Source of the DNA: Cellulomonas dongxiuzhuiae
GTDB lineage: Bacteria > Actinomycetota > Actinomycetes > Actinomycetales > Cellulomonadaceae
DNA: 64,000 nucleotides
Direction: 5' to 3'
Assembly (NCBI RefSeq): GCF_018623035.1
Contig: NZ_CP076023.1
Span: 2,232,001-2,296,000, forward strand
Of the stretch, positions 1 through 8,462 are shown piece by piece (within the stretch, counting starts at the first letter, position 1; the number at the start of each line of letters is the position of its first letter). The translations under genes were made by a program, and so were the position numbers. A model generated the notes under the pieces. The model ran no database searches and had not been told where the DNA came from. It was given only the letters and a program-made list of their open reading frames with translations.

Positions 1-425
1 CCGCGACAAGGGTCGGCGGTCGCGTGTTCACTCGGTCCATCTCCATCCCTGGGTGCTCACTCCGCCCACCTCCATCCGCGACGCCAGCCATATAAATGTG
101 TGGCTCCACGTCGGTACGGCGCGAGCAGCCGCGCGAAGGCGCCGGCGCGCTGCCCTTCGCGCGGTCACGGTGGGTCCGGGTCGAGGACCCCCGCCCGGGA
201 CACCGCCTTTTGACGGTCCGCCCTGGGGGACGGTGTGTCAAGCCGATTTGTCATTGCTTGCCCTGTGGGTTCCCGAAGGAACCGCCTGCAGTCTGTGGAT
301 CGACGGCACCTCCACTCCGACCGCCCCCAGATCCTCGGCGCCACCTCGAGTCGCCGAAGCCCGGCGAACCGCCACCGAGAAGGCCCGCACCCGCGAGCCG
401 TTCGACAAACGCGCGATCTACCGGT
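1..425. other. No supported gene
   Basis: Open frames exist on both strands here, but their translations are Arg/Pro/Ala-rich low-complexity products of GC-rich DNA and resemble no family I know. The only local compositional oddity is an AT-rich TATAAAT at 91-97. I take this as non-coding or decayed DNA belonging to the element that ends near 3712. Confidence 0.5.
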
Positions 426-977
426 TCACGCCGCTCGCCCGGAAGCGCGACAAGGCCGGCAGCCAACGGTGGAAGGACCGGCCCTGGCCGGGCGCGATGA
501 CGCCGACGACGATCGACGAGCGGCGGCGCCACCACGGTGCCGCCGGGGCTCGGTTGATCGCGCCTTCGGCGGTCGACCCTCTGCGGTGTCTTGCTCAATG
601 ACCGTCATTCCGGCACGCGCATGCGCGGCGAACACCCCGCCGATAGGCTGACGGACCGACGTCGGAGCAGAACGCGACCCTTCGACGGTCTCGGCGACCG
701 GGATGCGTTCCGGGATCGGAGCGGGGACCCCTTTGGCGGTATCGCCGACCGGAGTCGCCTGTCGACGTTGGGCGGCCTCCAGTTCCGAGAGCCGAGCCTG
801 AGCCGCCGCATCCCCCACAATGTCAGCATCCGGTCCGTAGGCGCGTCGTCGCAGGCGCGCCAGGTCGTCCGCGTGTTCGAACTCGACCGACCTCCGCGGC
901 GCATCCACATCCTCATGGTCCCCCCGCGCACGACATGGGGCGAGGGACGTCCGGACGTCGCGAAAACCGGAGTTCAC
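426..977 (-). pseudogene. Possible remnant of a small hypothetical protein
   Basis: Only the middle of this frame (about 893 down to 650) looks like real protein. It reads acidic and helical, with the stretch DDLARLRRRAYGPDADI followed by a Leu/Glu/Ala-rich helix. That resembles short hypothetical proteins I associate with actinobacterial genomes, but I cannot name a family. Both ends of the frame turn into Arg/Pro-rich noise and no start codon with a Shine-Dalgarno is evident. I therefore read it as a decayed gene, possibly frameshifted downstream. It shares the interval with the membrane protein at 1062-1907 and the broken integrase, which fits element cargo. It could also be a chance frame. 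Confidence 0.3.
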
Positions 978-1061
978 TGGCTCGTCGCTCAGGCGACTCC
1001 CGCCCGGTGACGGCGGGCTTGCGCTCGAGGTGAGAACCGTGGCCGCGCTCTACAACTGGAC

Positions 1062-1907
1062 CTACGCAATTCGCGAACGCGATTCCAATCTGTCGAGCAA
1101 GCTCTTCGCGAGGTCCGTACAGTTGGCCTGAATTGCGCGGGTATAGTCCGGACCTTCAAGTCGAAAGTCGTACAATCGTGGGAATTCGTCCTTTGACGAC
1201 AACAGTTTCCATGCGCTCCAGTTCAGCGCCGGGGCAAGCTCGCGAACGGGTCCTGGTGGTCGCGTCCCGTGTGTCTGTGCGTAGGTCTTGATGGCTTCCG
1301 TGGCCATCGCCTCATCGAGCCGTTGAACGTCTGAAATCGGCTTGTAGCCGTCGCGATACTCCTGAATAAGATCCGTCAGATAATCCTCCGAGTCAATCAC
1401 GAGGTTCACATACGATCCTGCGTCATTCCAGCGCGCCTCTAGGCGGAGTCGCAGAGCCTGCAGACGAACGCGGAGTGCAATCACGTCCTGCATACGATCT
1501 CGGTACGAGAGTGTCGAGCGGTGCGCTTCGATCAGGATGCGCGCATGTTCGATGCCGCTTCGGATGCCCTCGATCTCGGCGACGGACTCGTGCACAAACT
1601 CCCGCTCCTGTTGCCGCTCGTCGTGCTCGCGAGCGACGCGTGAGGCCTGATCGTTGCGCTGTTGCGCGTACCGATCCAGCAGCAGTTTGACGATTCCGCC
1701 GATGATCGCCACGGCGATGATGGCGATCAGTGCCTTGGCGACCTCCATCCAGAGGGCTTTCGTGTCGAGTCCGTCGACGTTTGCCCACAACAGGATGAGG
1801 CCCACGAGAGCGAGTACGGCAACGACCGAGACGCCCACCAATGGTCGGATCGTGAGCGCCGAGCGCCCGCCGTGCGCTGTCTCTGGTCCCATCGGACTCC
1901 TCGGCAA
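1062..1907 (-). CDS. Two-helix membrane protein with cytoplasmic coiled coil, function unknown
   Basis: The product is about 281 residues and I do not recognise the family. Two hydrophobic segments near residues 20-42 and 52-75 are followed by a strongly charged helical stretch (about 80-160, rich in Glu/Arg/Gln) that should form a coiled coil, then a mixed C-terminal domain with several Trp/Tyr. A short N-terminal membrane hairpin anchoring a cytosolic helical domain is the likely topology. The longest start is TTG at 1907, preceded by an AGGAGGGGG run. An ATG at 1892 with GAGGAG only 4 nt away is the alternative. It lies between the decayed integrase and the left edge, so it is probably cargo of the integrated element. 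Codon use is less GC-extreme than in the metabolic genes to the right, which supports acquisition. Confidence 0.65.
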   Translation of the reverse strand: MPRSPMGPETAHGGRSALTIRPLVGVSVVAVLALVGLILLWANVDGLDTKALWMEVAKALIAIIAVAIIGGIVKLLLDRYAQQRNDQASRVAREHDERQQEREFVHESVAEIEGIRSGIEHARILIEAHRSTLSYRDRMQDVIALRVRLQALRLRLEARWNDAGSYVNLVIDSEDYLTDLIQEYRDGYKPISDVQRLDEAMATEAIKTYAQTHGTRPPGPVRELAPALNWSAWKLLSSKDEFPRLYDFRLEGPDYTRAIQANCTDLAKSLLDRLESRSRIA

Positions 1908-2412
1908 GGTCGCTACCCCCTCCTGGATGGTTTACCACTGCCCGCGCGGAGTCGACCAGAGGTGCTGCTTCCTCGATGAGCGAGCCGACGTCATTGGATC
2001 GGCCCACGGCCCGTAGTTGCGAGCACTCCTGAGTTCCCAGCACCATCGGTCCTACAGGACGCGAGCACAGGACGACGGCGCATCGAACAAGTGGGACTCA
2101 TGCGCGATGTCGACGACGCGTGGCTCGATCTGGCCAGCGACACGCTGCGTGCCTTCACCGACACTCGCTCGGGTAGTCGTTGATCGACGCAACCGGTCCC
2201 GCTCGCTCGTGACGACGCCTCCGTCGGCCACCATGGAGACCAGCGCGTGGCTGGACGTGGTCGATCGACTCTGGCGGACCCTGACATCTGCGGCTGCACC
2301 GCTGATTCTCTGCACAGCGGTGTCAGCGCTCCCTCGGAGCGCGCTCCTCGGCCGAGTCCTGGGCCCATGGACGTGATTGTTGAGACCAGCCGGCAAAGCC
2401 GAAGAAAGCCAG
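1908..2412. other. Region without a firmly supported gene
   Basis: Two small plus-strand frames look slightly protein-like. One ends at the TGA near 2183 and contains MRDVDDAWLDLASDTLRAF. The other is a 47-residue frame from ATG 2233 to 2376, beginning METSAWLDVVDRLW, with a hydrophobic middle. Neither has a convincing Shine-Dalgarno or a known family. They could be vestiges of one element gene on the plus strand split by decay. I do not call either as a gene. Confidence 0.4.
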
Positions 2413-3531
2413 CTACCTCGCGAACTCTGAGAGTGCAGCCGCTAACGCTTGGTCGCGGACCGCCGTCGCGTGCTGATAGAGCATCACCGTGGACGGAGTC
2501 GAGTGCCCAGCGCGGGCTTGAAGCTCAGCCAACGTGGCGCCCGACTGGGCTGCCAATGTCAGACCGGTGTGGCGGAGCCAATGGAAACGGAAGTCGAACG
2601 GCAGCGACGTCGTCCTCACGGCCTGCTTGAAGTAATACGCGTACGTGGACGAGTGCATCTGGCCCGAACCCCCTGCTCGACTCGGGAAGAGCAAGGCGTC
2701 AGCGCCCTGGGCCGGGTGAGCGTCGAGATGATGTACCCACGGCAGCCGCAACGTGCGGCGGAATGCTGACGGCACGAATACCTGCATCGGTCTTCGGCGG
2801 ACCAACGATTTGCTCCCCGTCGACCCACGTGACTCCGCGGGTGACCATCACGGCCTCGGGAGTGATGTCTCGACGGCGAAGTTCGAGCACCTCGCCGTTT
2901 CGCAACTGGCACCAGGCGCCAAGGAGAACTGAGAGCGCGAGACGGTCAGGCATAGCGGCGGCGAGCTCGGCGACTTGCCGAGGAGACGCGACGAACTTCT
3001 TCGCCGCCGGCTTCGTTCTCCCGGCACCCCGTACGCGGCAGGGATTCTCGGCGATGAGGTCGTCCTCCACCGCTGTAGCGAGGATTCCTCGGAGCAACGC
3101 GTAGGTGCGCGCACGGAGGGTGGGACGGTCCGGAAGCAACTCCCGATACCAGCTCGCGATCGACTCCGTCGTCAGCTCACCAAGCAGCTTGCTACCCAGG
3201 CCGCCGTAGACGTGCTGCGTCAGATAGTGCTCGTAGACCGGCGGGTGGACGCGCGGAGCGGCTCGCCCGACGCGTTGCGTCGGTCTCGCATCCAGGCCTC
3301 GGCGTACTCACGAAGGCTGAGGCTGGCGGCAAATGCCCTCGGTCGGACGATTCCGTCCTCGAGGGCGGTGCGCTGTCGCGCCAACCACAGTTCGGTGTCG
3401 ACCTTCCGCGTGAACGTCTCGGGTGCACTGACCCACACCTGCGGGAACGTTCCGGGAACCGTGTAGCGCGCGCGGTAGCGCTTGGAAGGGAGTCTCGTGA
3501 TGGAGCCGAAGCCGTTCCGGTTGGTCGTCAT
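2413..3531 (-). pseudogene. Tyrosine recombinase/integrase, broken by two frameshifts
   Basis: Three overlapping frames together rebuild one phage-type integrase of roughly 370 residues. The first (3531 to about 3240) holds the N-terminal arm-binding region starting MTTNRNGFGSITRLPSKRYR. The second (about 3240 to 2740) holds the core-binding domain and the first catalytic Arg in LRNGEVLELRRRDI, plus the beta-hairpin Lys region. The third (about 2740 to 2413) holds HWLRHTGLTL, GHSTPSTVMLYQH and the nucleophile Tyr. At 3240 the reading VYEHYLTQHVYGG resumes one frame over after CGCCGG, as if one G were lost. A second single-base shift lies near 2735-2745 after IPPHVAAAV. All catalytic residues survive, so decay is recent, but no single frame could make active enzyme. 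It sits about 150 bp from a tRNA 3' fragment, the usual integrase-att arrangement. A sequencing error at both sites is the alternative. Confidence 0.8.
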
Positions 3532-3687
3532 AGGGGTAGCTCAACCGCTTCGCGTGTTATAGGCGTGTCATAGAGAACAGTACTCGCGGTTCACCTTGGT
3601 TCAGAGCGAGGCCCGGTACCGATGCAGGTCAAGGCGCGAAAGTGCGCCCTCGGTTCATCGCCGTGCATCCCGATTCGGCCTTTGTGT

Positions 3688-3712
3688 GTGGGTTCGAATC
3701 CCACTCGGGGCA
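3688..3712 (+). other. Displaced tRNA 3' end, likely att site of the decayed element
   Basis: This stretch is the 3' part of a tRNA with no 5' half. The T-arm is GTGGG-TTCGAAT-CCCAC (3688-3704), followed by the acceptor 3' strand TCGGGGC (3705-3711) and discriminator A (3712). The matching 5' acceptor GCCCCGA and D-arm are absent upstream. Integrative elements that recombine into tRNA genes duplicate the 3' end like this, so the intact tRNA should lie to the left, outside the window. A factor-independent terminator follows in the same orientation. The amino acid cannot be read because the anticodon arm is missing; the ending resembles some tRNA-Arg genes. Confidence 0.75.
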
Positions 3713-3744
3713 CGCGCGTGATGTCGCAGGACATCGGCCACAAG

Positions 3745-3771
3745 CCGGACCCTCAGGGGTCCGGTTTGTTG
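3745..3771 (+). terminator. Terminator behind the tRNA fragment
   Basis: CCGGACCC (3745-3752) and GGGTCCGG (3757-3764) form a perfect 8-bp stem with loop TCAG, followed by TTTGTTG. It is the original transcription terminator of the tRNA whose 3' end remains at 3688-3712. The same bases also contain the stop codon of the IS481 remnant on the other strand. Confidence 0.7.
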
Positions 3772-4048
3772 CGTTGTTGGGGTTGGTAGTCGCGGGTGGT
3801 GTCGATGGTCGGCTCGCGCAGGCGCTCGCCGGTGATGGCGTTCACCACGGGATGTCGAGGTCGGCGATGAGCATGATCACGGGGCTCGGGCGCCGCCGTG
3901 GGGGTAGGCATACGCGGCGTAGGCGGCGGCGGGGTCCGTCGGTGCAGGGAAGTCCGCGGCGGGGACGCCGTTGTCGCCGGGCGACCTCCGCCTGGGAGCG
4001 GCCCTCGAGCACGACGGCGGCGGTGATGACCAGACGGGCACGCGACAT
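3753..4048 (-). mobile_element. IS481-family transposase remnant
   Basis: The minus strand starts at ATG 4048 with MSRARLVITAAVVLEGRSQ followed by AEVARR, which matches the N-terminal helix-turn-helix start of IS481-type DDE transposases. Just before the end it reads LIADLDI, then one frame over VVNAITGERL and TTRDYQP, the typical C-terminus of the same family. The whole catalytic core, over 200 residues, is missing and the two ends are joined by an unrelated stretch of about 100 bp with at least one frameshift near 3847. Upstream (4049-4110) the non-coding DNA resembles the end of such an element, but no clean inverted repeat pair is visible. It is dead and adjoins the att site. Confidence 0.7.
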
Positions 4049-4188
4049 GCCCGCGCATCGCCGCGCAGGTGCTGCCCATGCCCTGAGACATGCGTTGCGC
4101 ATGTCGTGGAGCAGCACACCACTCGGGCACTCCCTGGGTCCGGTTCGCCGACGGTGCACCGTCCTCCGCTGATCGCCGCCTCGCGGCC

Positions 4189-4752
4189 TCAGCCCGAGGC
4201 GCCGCCGAGCTCGACCTCCGCCGCCGTCGCCGTCCCCGCCGTGCGCCCCGGCGCCTCCTCGAAGCCCCAGTACAGGTTGGTGTGCGCGACGACCTCCGCC
4301 GGCGAGGGCGCACCCCACGCGCTCAGGTCCTCGGTGGTGTGGGCGTCCGACACGAGCGTCACGTCGTACCCGCGCGTGAGGGCCCCGTGCAGCGTCGAGC
4401 GCACGCAGGCGTCCGTCTGCGCGCCCGCGACGACCAGCCGGCCGATGCCGCGCGCCGCGAGCACGTCCTCCAGGTCCGTCGCCTCGAACGCGTCGCCGTA
4501 CCGCTTGTGCACCACCGGCTCGCCGTCGCGCACGGTCAGCTCGCTGACGATCTGCCAGGGCTCCGACTCCACGGGGAGCTGGTCGCTGCTGTGCTGCACC
4601 CACACGACCTCCGTGCCGTCGCCGCGGGCACGTTCGAGCAGCACCCCGATGCGACCGAGGACGCCGTCGCGGTCGTGCGCGCCCACCAGGACGCCCGTCT
4701 GGACGTCGATGACGAGCAGTGCGCTGCGGTCGCGGTTCTCGAGCGTGGTCAT
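4189..4752 (-). CDS. Isochorismatase-family cysteine hydrolase
   Basis: This 187-residue protein has the complete triad of the isochorismatase-like superfamily: Asp in LLVIDVQTGVL near the N-terminus, Lys in VVHKRYGDAFEATDL, and the nucleophile Cys in VAGAQTDACVRSTLHGA, with the typical helix that follows. Length matches single-domain members such as nicotinamidase-like or N-carbamoylsarcosine-amidase-like enzymes, but substrate cannot be told from the motifs. It is expected to be cytosolic. The ATG at 4752 has AGGAGG four bases upstream. It stands alone: the next gene on the same strand starts at 5896 and carries a frameshift. The left neighbour is the IS481 remnant. Confidence 0.88.
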   Translation of the reverse strand: MTTLENRDRSALLVIDVQTGVLVGAHDRDGVLGRIGVLLERARGDGTEVVWVQHSSDQLPVESEPWQIVSELTVRDGEPVVHKRYGDAFEATDLEDVLAARGIGRLVVAGAQTDACVRSTLHGALTRGYDVTLVSDAHTTEDLSAWGAPSPAEVVAHTNLYWGFEEAPGRTAGTATAAEVELGGASG

Positions 4753-4841
4753 GACGCCTCCTGCGGTCCCATCCGGTCGGTCCCATCCGGTCGGTCCGAT
4801 CCGGTCACCACCACGCTAGGACCGACCACCGACACGGCCCG

Positions 4842-5896
4842 TCAGGTGCGGTCCGGCTGCTGACCGTCCCCCGGCGCCGGTGCGACGGCCACGCCGGACG
4901 CCGTGCCCACCGCGTCCTGCAGCACGGCGGCGCGGTTCTCCAGGAGGCGTGTCACCGCCTCCTGCGCGAAGCCGAACACCAGCGCGTACACGGCGATCTC
5001 CTGACGCGTGGCCAGCCCGACGAACCCCGTGACGATCTGTGCCTGCAGCACCATCACCCCGACGACCGCCACGATCCCGCCGAAGGGGATGCGCAGCCAG
5101 CCGAGCGCGGGCGTGATCCGGTAGGGGGACAGCGACGGTCGCGTGCGGCGCACCGCGACGACGGCCGTGATCCCCGCTCCCACCATGCCCAGCGCGGCCA
5201 CGCTCGCGACGTCCCCTGCGGTCGGCGTCGCGCCGCCCGCGGGACACGCGGCCGCCGCCCCCTCCAGGCACAGGGGGAACAGCGTGGGCACCAGCGTCCC
5301 GGCAGCGACGACCACGAGCAGTGCGACCGTGGTCGCCCACGCGACGCGCATCAGTCGGTCCCGCAGGTGCCGCATCTGCCGGTACTCGCGGTCGGCTGCC
5401 CCGTACGCGGCGGACAACGCGTAGCTCAGCGTGTGCCGGTGCGCCTCCGTCGCGGGGGCGGTGCGTGCGAGCCGGGTCAAGCGGGACAGGAGCTCACCGT
5501 TGCGCGGCGCATGCGCCCGACCCGCTCGACCGCGTAGAGGTACTGGCTGCCCAGCGCGTCGTCGGGGACGATGAGCGGCAGCATCGCCCGTGCCCGGTGC
5601 ACCGCGTGCCACGCGAACTCGATGCGGGCGTCGCGGCGGGCCCTCGGCTCGCGTTCGCCGCTCACGGCCTGGTCGATCGCCGCCTGAGCGACGTCGAGCT
5701 CCCCGGCGCAGATGTGCCGCGCCGCGCGCGCCGCCGCCGTGCGCCGCTCCCCCGCGGCCGCGATCGCGTCCTGCACCAGCATCAGGTCGGCCTGCACCGC
5801 GAGCGCGTTGAGGTCGTGCGAGCGCACCACCTGCCGGGCCCGCGCGGTCCGCGTTCCCCACGTCGTCGCGGGCATGTCCGTGCGCACCACCGTCAT
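4842..5896 (-). pseudogene. Membrane protein gene interrupted by one frameshift
   Basis: Two frames join into one plausible protein of about 350 residues. The first part runs from ATG 5896 (GAGGAGGGG upstream) through about 130 soluble, helical residues, ending in VERVGRMRRA. At about 5500 the reading continues one base over as RNGELLSRLTRLARTAP, then a helical stretch and four hydrophobic segments (near MRVAWATTVALLVVVAAG, VASVAALGMVGAGITAVVAV, IPFGGIVAVVGVMVLQ and a C-terminal one). The second frame has no good start of its own: its first ATG is inside the helix before the first membrane segment. The protein family is unknown to me. A true inactivating mutation, a sequencing error or, less likely, programmed slippage would all look like this; no slippery homopolymer is present. 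Confidence 0.6.
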
Positions 5897-6014
5897 GACC
5901 CCTCCTCGGTCGTCCCCCACCGTCTCCTGGAGGGACGCCAGGCGGTGCGACTGATACCCGTCCCCGCGCGCCGGTCGACGCCCGATGGCAGGGTGTGCGC
6001 GGGAGGAGGGCCCC

Positions 6015-6857
6015 GTGCACGCAGGAGCGATGTCGACGGCCGACCGTCGAGCCGTGCGTTCCACCTACCGCAGCCTGCGGCTCGGGGTGGTGATCCTCCT
6101 CGGTCTCCTCGGTGCCGCCGTGGTCCTGGAGTCGGTGCGGCTGGGGTGCTGGCTGGACTCGCTGAGCGCCTACTACTGGAGCGGCGCGCGTGACGCCCTG
6201 GTCGGGTCGCTGTGCGCCGTCGGGGCGCTGCTCGTGGCCTACACGGGCACGGACGACGTCGAGGACGCGCTGCTGGACGTCGCCGGCCTGCTCGCGCTCG
6301 TCGTCGCGTTCGTCCCGACGGAACCGCGCACCGGGTGTGCCGGTCCCGGGGCCCCGTCTGCCCTCGCGGTGGAGCACGACGTCCGCACCCAGGTCGCGGC
6401 GCTCGTCCTGGCCGGCCTCGTCGCGGGCACCGCCCGCGCGGTCGTCGCCGCGCGCTCGGGCCTCCCCCTGCCGAGCACGCTCGTGCGCGCCGCGGTCGCG
6501 GTACCTGCCGTCGTGCTGGCGGTGGCGTTCGCAGCGGCTCCGCAGGTGGTCGTCGCGCGGGCGCACGACGTGGCCGCGGTCGTGCTGTTCGTCGCCGTCA
6601 TCGGCGTCGTGGTCCGACGTGCCTTCGACGCACGCCCGACCTCGGGCCGCTGGGCCGCCGCGTACGCGACGGTCGGGTCCGCGATGCTGCTGACGCTGTC
6701 CGTCGTCGTGGCGCTGCACGCGCTCGCGCCGGCCTGGGGGCATGCCGTGCTGATCCTCGAGGCCGCCCTGGTGGCGCAGTTCGCGGTCTCCTGGGTGCTG
6801 CAGACGGTGGAGCTGTGGGGCACCGACGTGGTGGACGGGACGACGGGTCCCGCGTGA
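6015..6857 (+). CDS. Integral membrane protein, about six helices, function unknown
   Basis: The product is about 280 residues and mostly hydrophobic, with segments near residues 20-40, 60-80, 90-108, 130-150, 160-215 and 225-260. The conserved-looking part SLSAYYWSGARDALVGSLCA, with a following Asp-rich loop and FVPTEP, is typical of a widespread uncharacterised family of bacterial membrane proteins. I know no assigned role for it. GTG 6015 is preferred because GGAGG lies 8 nt upstream; ATG 6030 is possible but its AGGAG is only 3 nt away. It is divergent from the frameshifted gene at 5896 and convergent with pyk, separated from it by a strong hairpin. Confidence 0.8.
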   Translation: MHAGAMSTADRRAVRSTYRSLRLGVVILLGLLGAAVVLESVRLGCWLDSLSAYYWSGARDALVGSLCAVGALLVAYTGTDDVEDALLDVAGLLALVVAFVPTEPRTGCAGPGAPSALAVEHDVRTQVAALVLAGLVAGTARAVVAARSGLPLPSTLVRAAVAVPAVVLAVAFAAAPQVVVARAHDVAAVVLFVAVIGVVVRRAFDARPTSGRWAAAYATVGSAMLLTLSVVVALHALAPAWGHAVLILEAALVAQFAVSWVLQTVELWGTDVVDGTTGPA

Positions 6858-6870
6858 CCCGCCACCGGTA

Positions 6871-6912
6871 CGCCGACGGCCGCCGCCCCCGGAGGGACGA
6901 CGGCCGTCGGCG
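6871..6912. terminator. Bidirectional hairpin between convergent genes
   Basis: CGCCGACGGCCG (6871-6882) pairs perfectly with CGGCCGTCGGCG (6901-6912), a 12-bp stem with an 18-nt loop. It sits between the stop of the plus-strand membrane protein and the stop of pyk, so it can serve both. No U-tract follows, which is common in GC-rich actinobacteria. Confidence 0.65.
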
Positions 6913-6921
6913 CGGACGCGA

Positions 6922-8358
6922 TCAGGCGATGCGGGTGCGCTCGACCTCGTCGTCGCCGATCTTGTGCACCACGACGGTGTTGGTCGAGCCGACGACGCCC
7001 ACGGGCGTGCCGGCGACGACGACGACGTAGTCCCCGACCTCCGCCAGGCCGTTGGCGCGCAGCGTGTGGTCCACCTGGCTGACCATCGAGTCGGTGCTGT
7101 CGACCCTCGGCACCTGGTACGTCTGGACGCCCCAGGAGAGCGACAGGCGGTTGCGCACGTCCTCCTCGGGCGTGAAGGCGAGCAGCGGGATCGGCGCCCG
7201 CAGGCGGGACATCCGCCGCGCGGAGTCGCCGGACTGCGTGAACGTCACGAGGTACTTGACGCCGATGCGCTCACCGATCTCGGCAGCAGCGCGCGTGATG
7301 GCCCCGCCCCGCGACGACGGCACCGAGCCGAGGGGCGCGATGCGCTCCCGGCCGAGCTCCTCGGTGCTCTCGATGATCCGCGCCATGGTGCGCACGGCCT
7401 CGATCGGGAAGTCCCCGACGCTCGTCTCGCCGGACAGCATGACCGCGTCCGCGCCGTCGAGCACCGCGTTGGCGCAGTCGGACGCCTCGGCGCGCGTCGG
7501 GCGGGGGCTCGTGATCATCGACTCGAGCACCTGCGTCGCGACGATGACCGGCTTGGCGTTGCGCCGGGCCAGCTCGATGGCACGCTTCTGCACGAGCGGG
7601 ACCTGCTCGAGCGGCAGCTCGACGCCCAGGTCGCCGCGCGCGACCATGATGCCGTCGAACGCCTGGACGATCTCGTTGAGGTTCTCGACGGCCTGCGGCT
7701 TCTCGATCTTGGCGATGACCGGGACGACCCGGCCCTCCTCCTCCATGATCCGACGGACGTCGTCGTAGTCGGCCGCCGAGCGGACGAACGACAGCGCGAT
7801 GAGGTCGGCGCCGACGTTCAGGGCCCAGCGCAGGTCCTCCTCGTCCTTGTCGCTCATGGCGGGCACGGACACCGCGACGCCAGGCAGGTTGAGGCCCTTG
7901 TTGTTCGACACCGGGCCCGGGACCTCGACGCGGGTGACGACGTCGCTGCCCTCGACCGCGGTGACGCGGACGAGGACCTTGCCGTCGTCGATGAGGATCG
8001 GGTCGCCGGGCTTGACGTCCCCGGTCAGGCCCTTGAACGTCGTCGAGACGCGCTCCTTGGTGCCCTCGACGTCGTCCGTCGTGATGGTGAAGACGTCACC
8101 GACGGCGAGGTGGTGCTTGCCCTCGATGAACCGTCCGAGACGGATCTTGGGGCCCTGGAGGTCGACGAGGACGGCCACCGAGCGGCCCGAGGCCTTGGCA
8201 GCGGCACGCACGTTGTCGTACACGCGCTTGTGCACCTCGGTGTCCCCGTGGCTGCGGTTCAGGCGTGCGACGTCCATGCCCGCGTCGACGAGGGCCTGAA
8301 CCTGCTCGGGCGACTCCGTCACGGGACCGATGGTGCAGACGATCTTGGCTCTACGCAT
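6922..8358 (-). CDS. pyk: Pyruvate kinase
   Basis: It converts phosphoenolpyruvate and ADP to pyruvate and ATP, the last step of glycolysis, as a cytosolic tetramer. The 478-residue length is normal. The N-terminus MRRAKIVCTIGP is diagnostic. Residues for phosphate, K+ and Mg2+ binding are seen in LNRSHGD, VIAKIEKPQAVENL and MVARGDLGVELP, and SGETSVGDFPIEAV ends the barrel. The C-terminal allosteric domain follows with TQSGDSARRMSRLRAP. The start is ATG 8358, with a TAGTCT -10 element 6 nt upstream that suggests a leaderless message. It is a single gene between the gltBD terminator and a convergent hairpin. Confidence 0.97.
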   Translation of the reverse strand: MRRAKIVCTIGPVTESPEQVQALVDAGMDVARLNRSHGDTEVHKRVYDNVRAAAKASGRSVAVLVDLQGPKIRLGRFIEGKHHLAVGDVFTITTDDVEGTKERVSTTFKGLTGDVKPGDPILIDDGKVLVRVTAVEGSDVVTRVEVPGPVSNNKGLNLPGVAVSVPAMSDKDEEDLRWALNVGADLIALSFVRSAADYDDVRRIMEEEGRVVPVIAKIEKPQAVENLNEIVQAFDGIMVARGDLGVELPLEQVPLVQKRAIELARRNAKPVIVATQVLESMITSPRPTRAEASDCANAVLDGADAVMLSGETSVGDFPIEAVRTMARIIESTEELGRERIAPLGSVPSSRGGAITRAAAEIGERIGVKYLVTFTQSGDSARRMSRLRAPIPLLAFTPEEDVRNRLSLSWGVQTYQVPRVDSTDSMVSQVDHTLRANGLAEVGDYVVVVAGTPVGVVGSTNTVVVHKIGDDEVERTRIA

Positions 8359-8364
8359 AAGTCG

Positions 8365-8370
8365 AGACTA
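8365..8370 (-). promoter_or_regulatory. Leaderless -10 element of pyk
   Basis: TAGTCT on the minus strand, then 6 nt, then ATG 8358. The expected transcript start coincides with the start codon. An AGGAAGG lies further upstream, about 16 nt before the ATG, too far to be a good ribosome site. Confidence 0.6.
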
Positions 8371-8413
8371 TGCCTTCCTGGATTTCGGCGTTGAGGCCGG
8401 ACGTCCCGGGGTA

Positions 8414-8434
8414 CGTGCCCGCCCTGCGGGTACG
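8414..8434 (-). terminator. Terminator of gltBD
   Basis: CGTGCCCGC (8414-8422) and GCGGGTACG (8426-8434) make a 9-bp stem with one G-U pair and a 3-nt loop. It lies between the gltD stop and the pyk promoter, in the right place to end the gltB-gltD transcript. Confidence 0.5.
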
Positions 8435-8462
8435 CGCGTCCCGGGAAGGGATGGGGGCGGGC

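Noticed and set aside
3601..3712. A complete tRNA gene before the terminator
   Set aside because: Only the T-arm and 3' acceptor are present; no 5' acceptor, D-arm or anticodon arm pairs with them.
5985..6014. Upstream ATG/GTG start for the membrane protein at 6015
   Set aside because: The extra residues are not hydrophobic or conserved-looking and lack a ribosome site; GTG 6015 has one.
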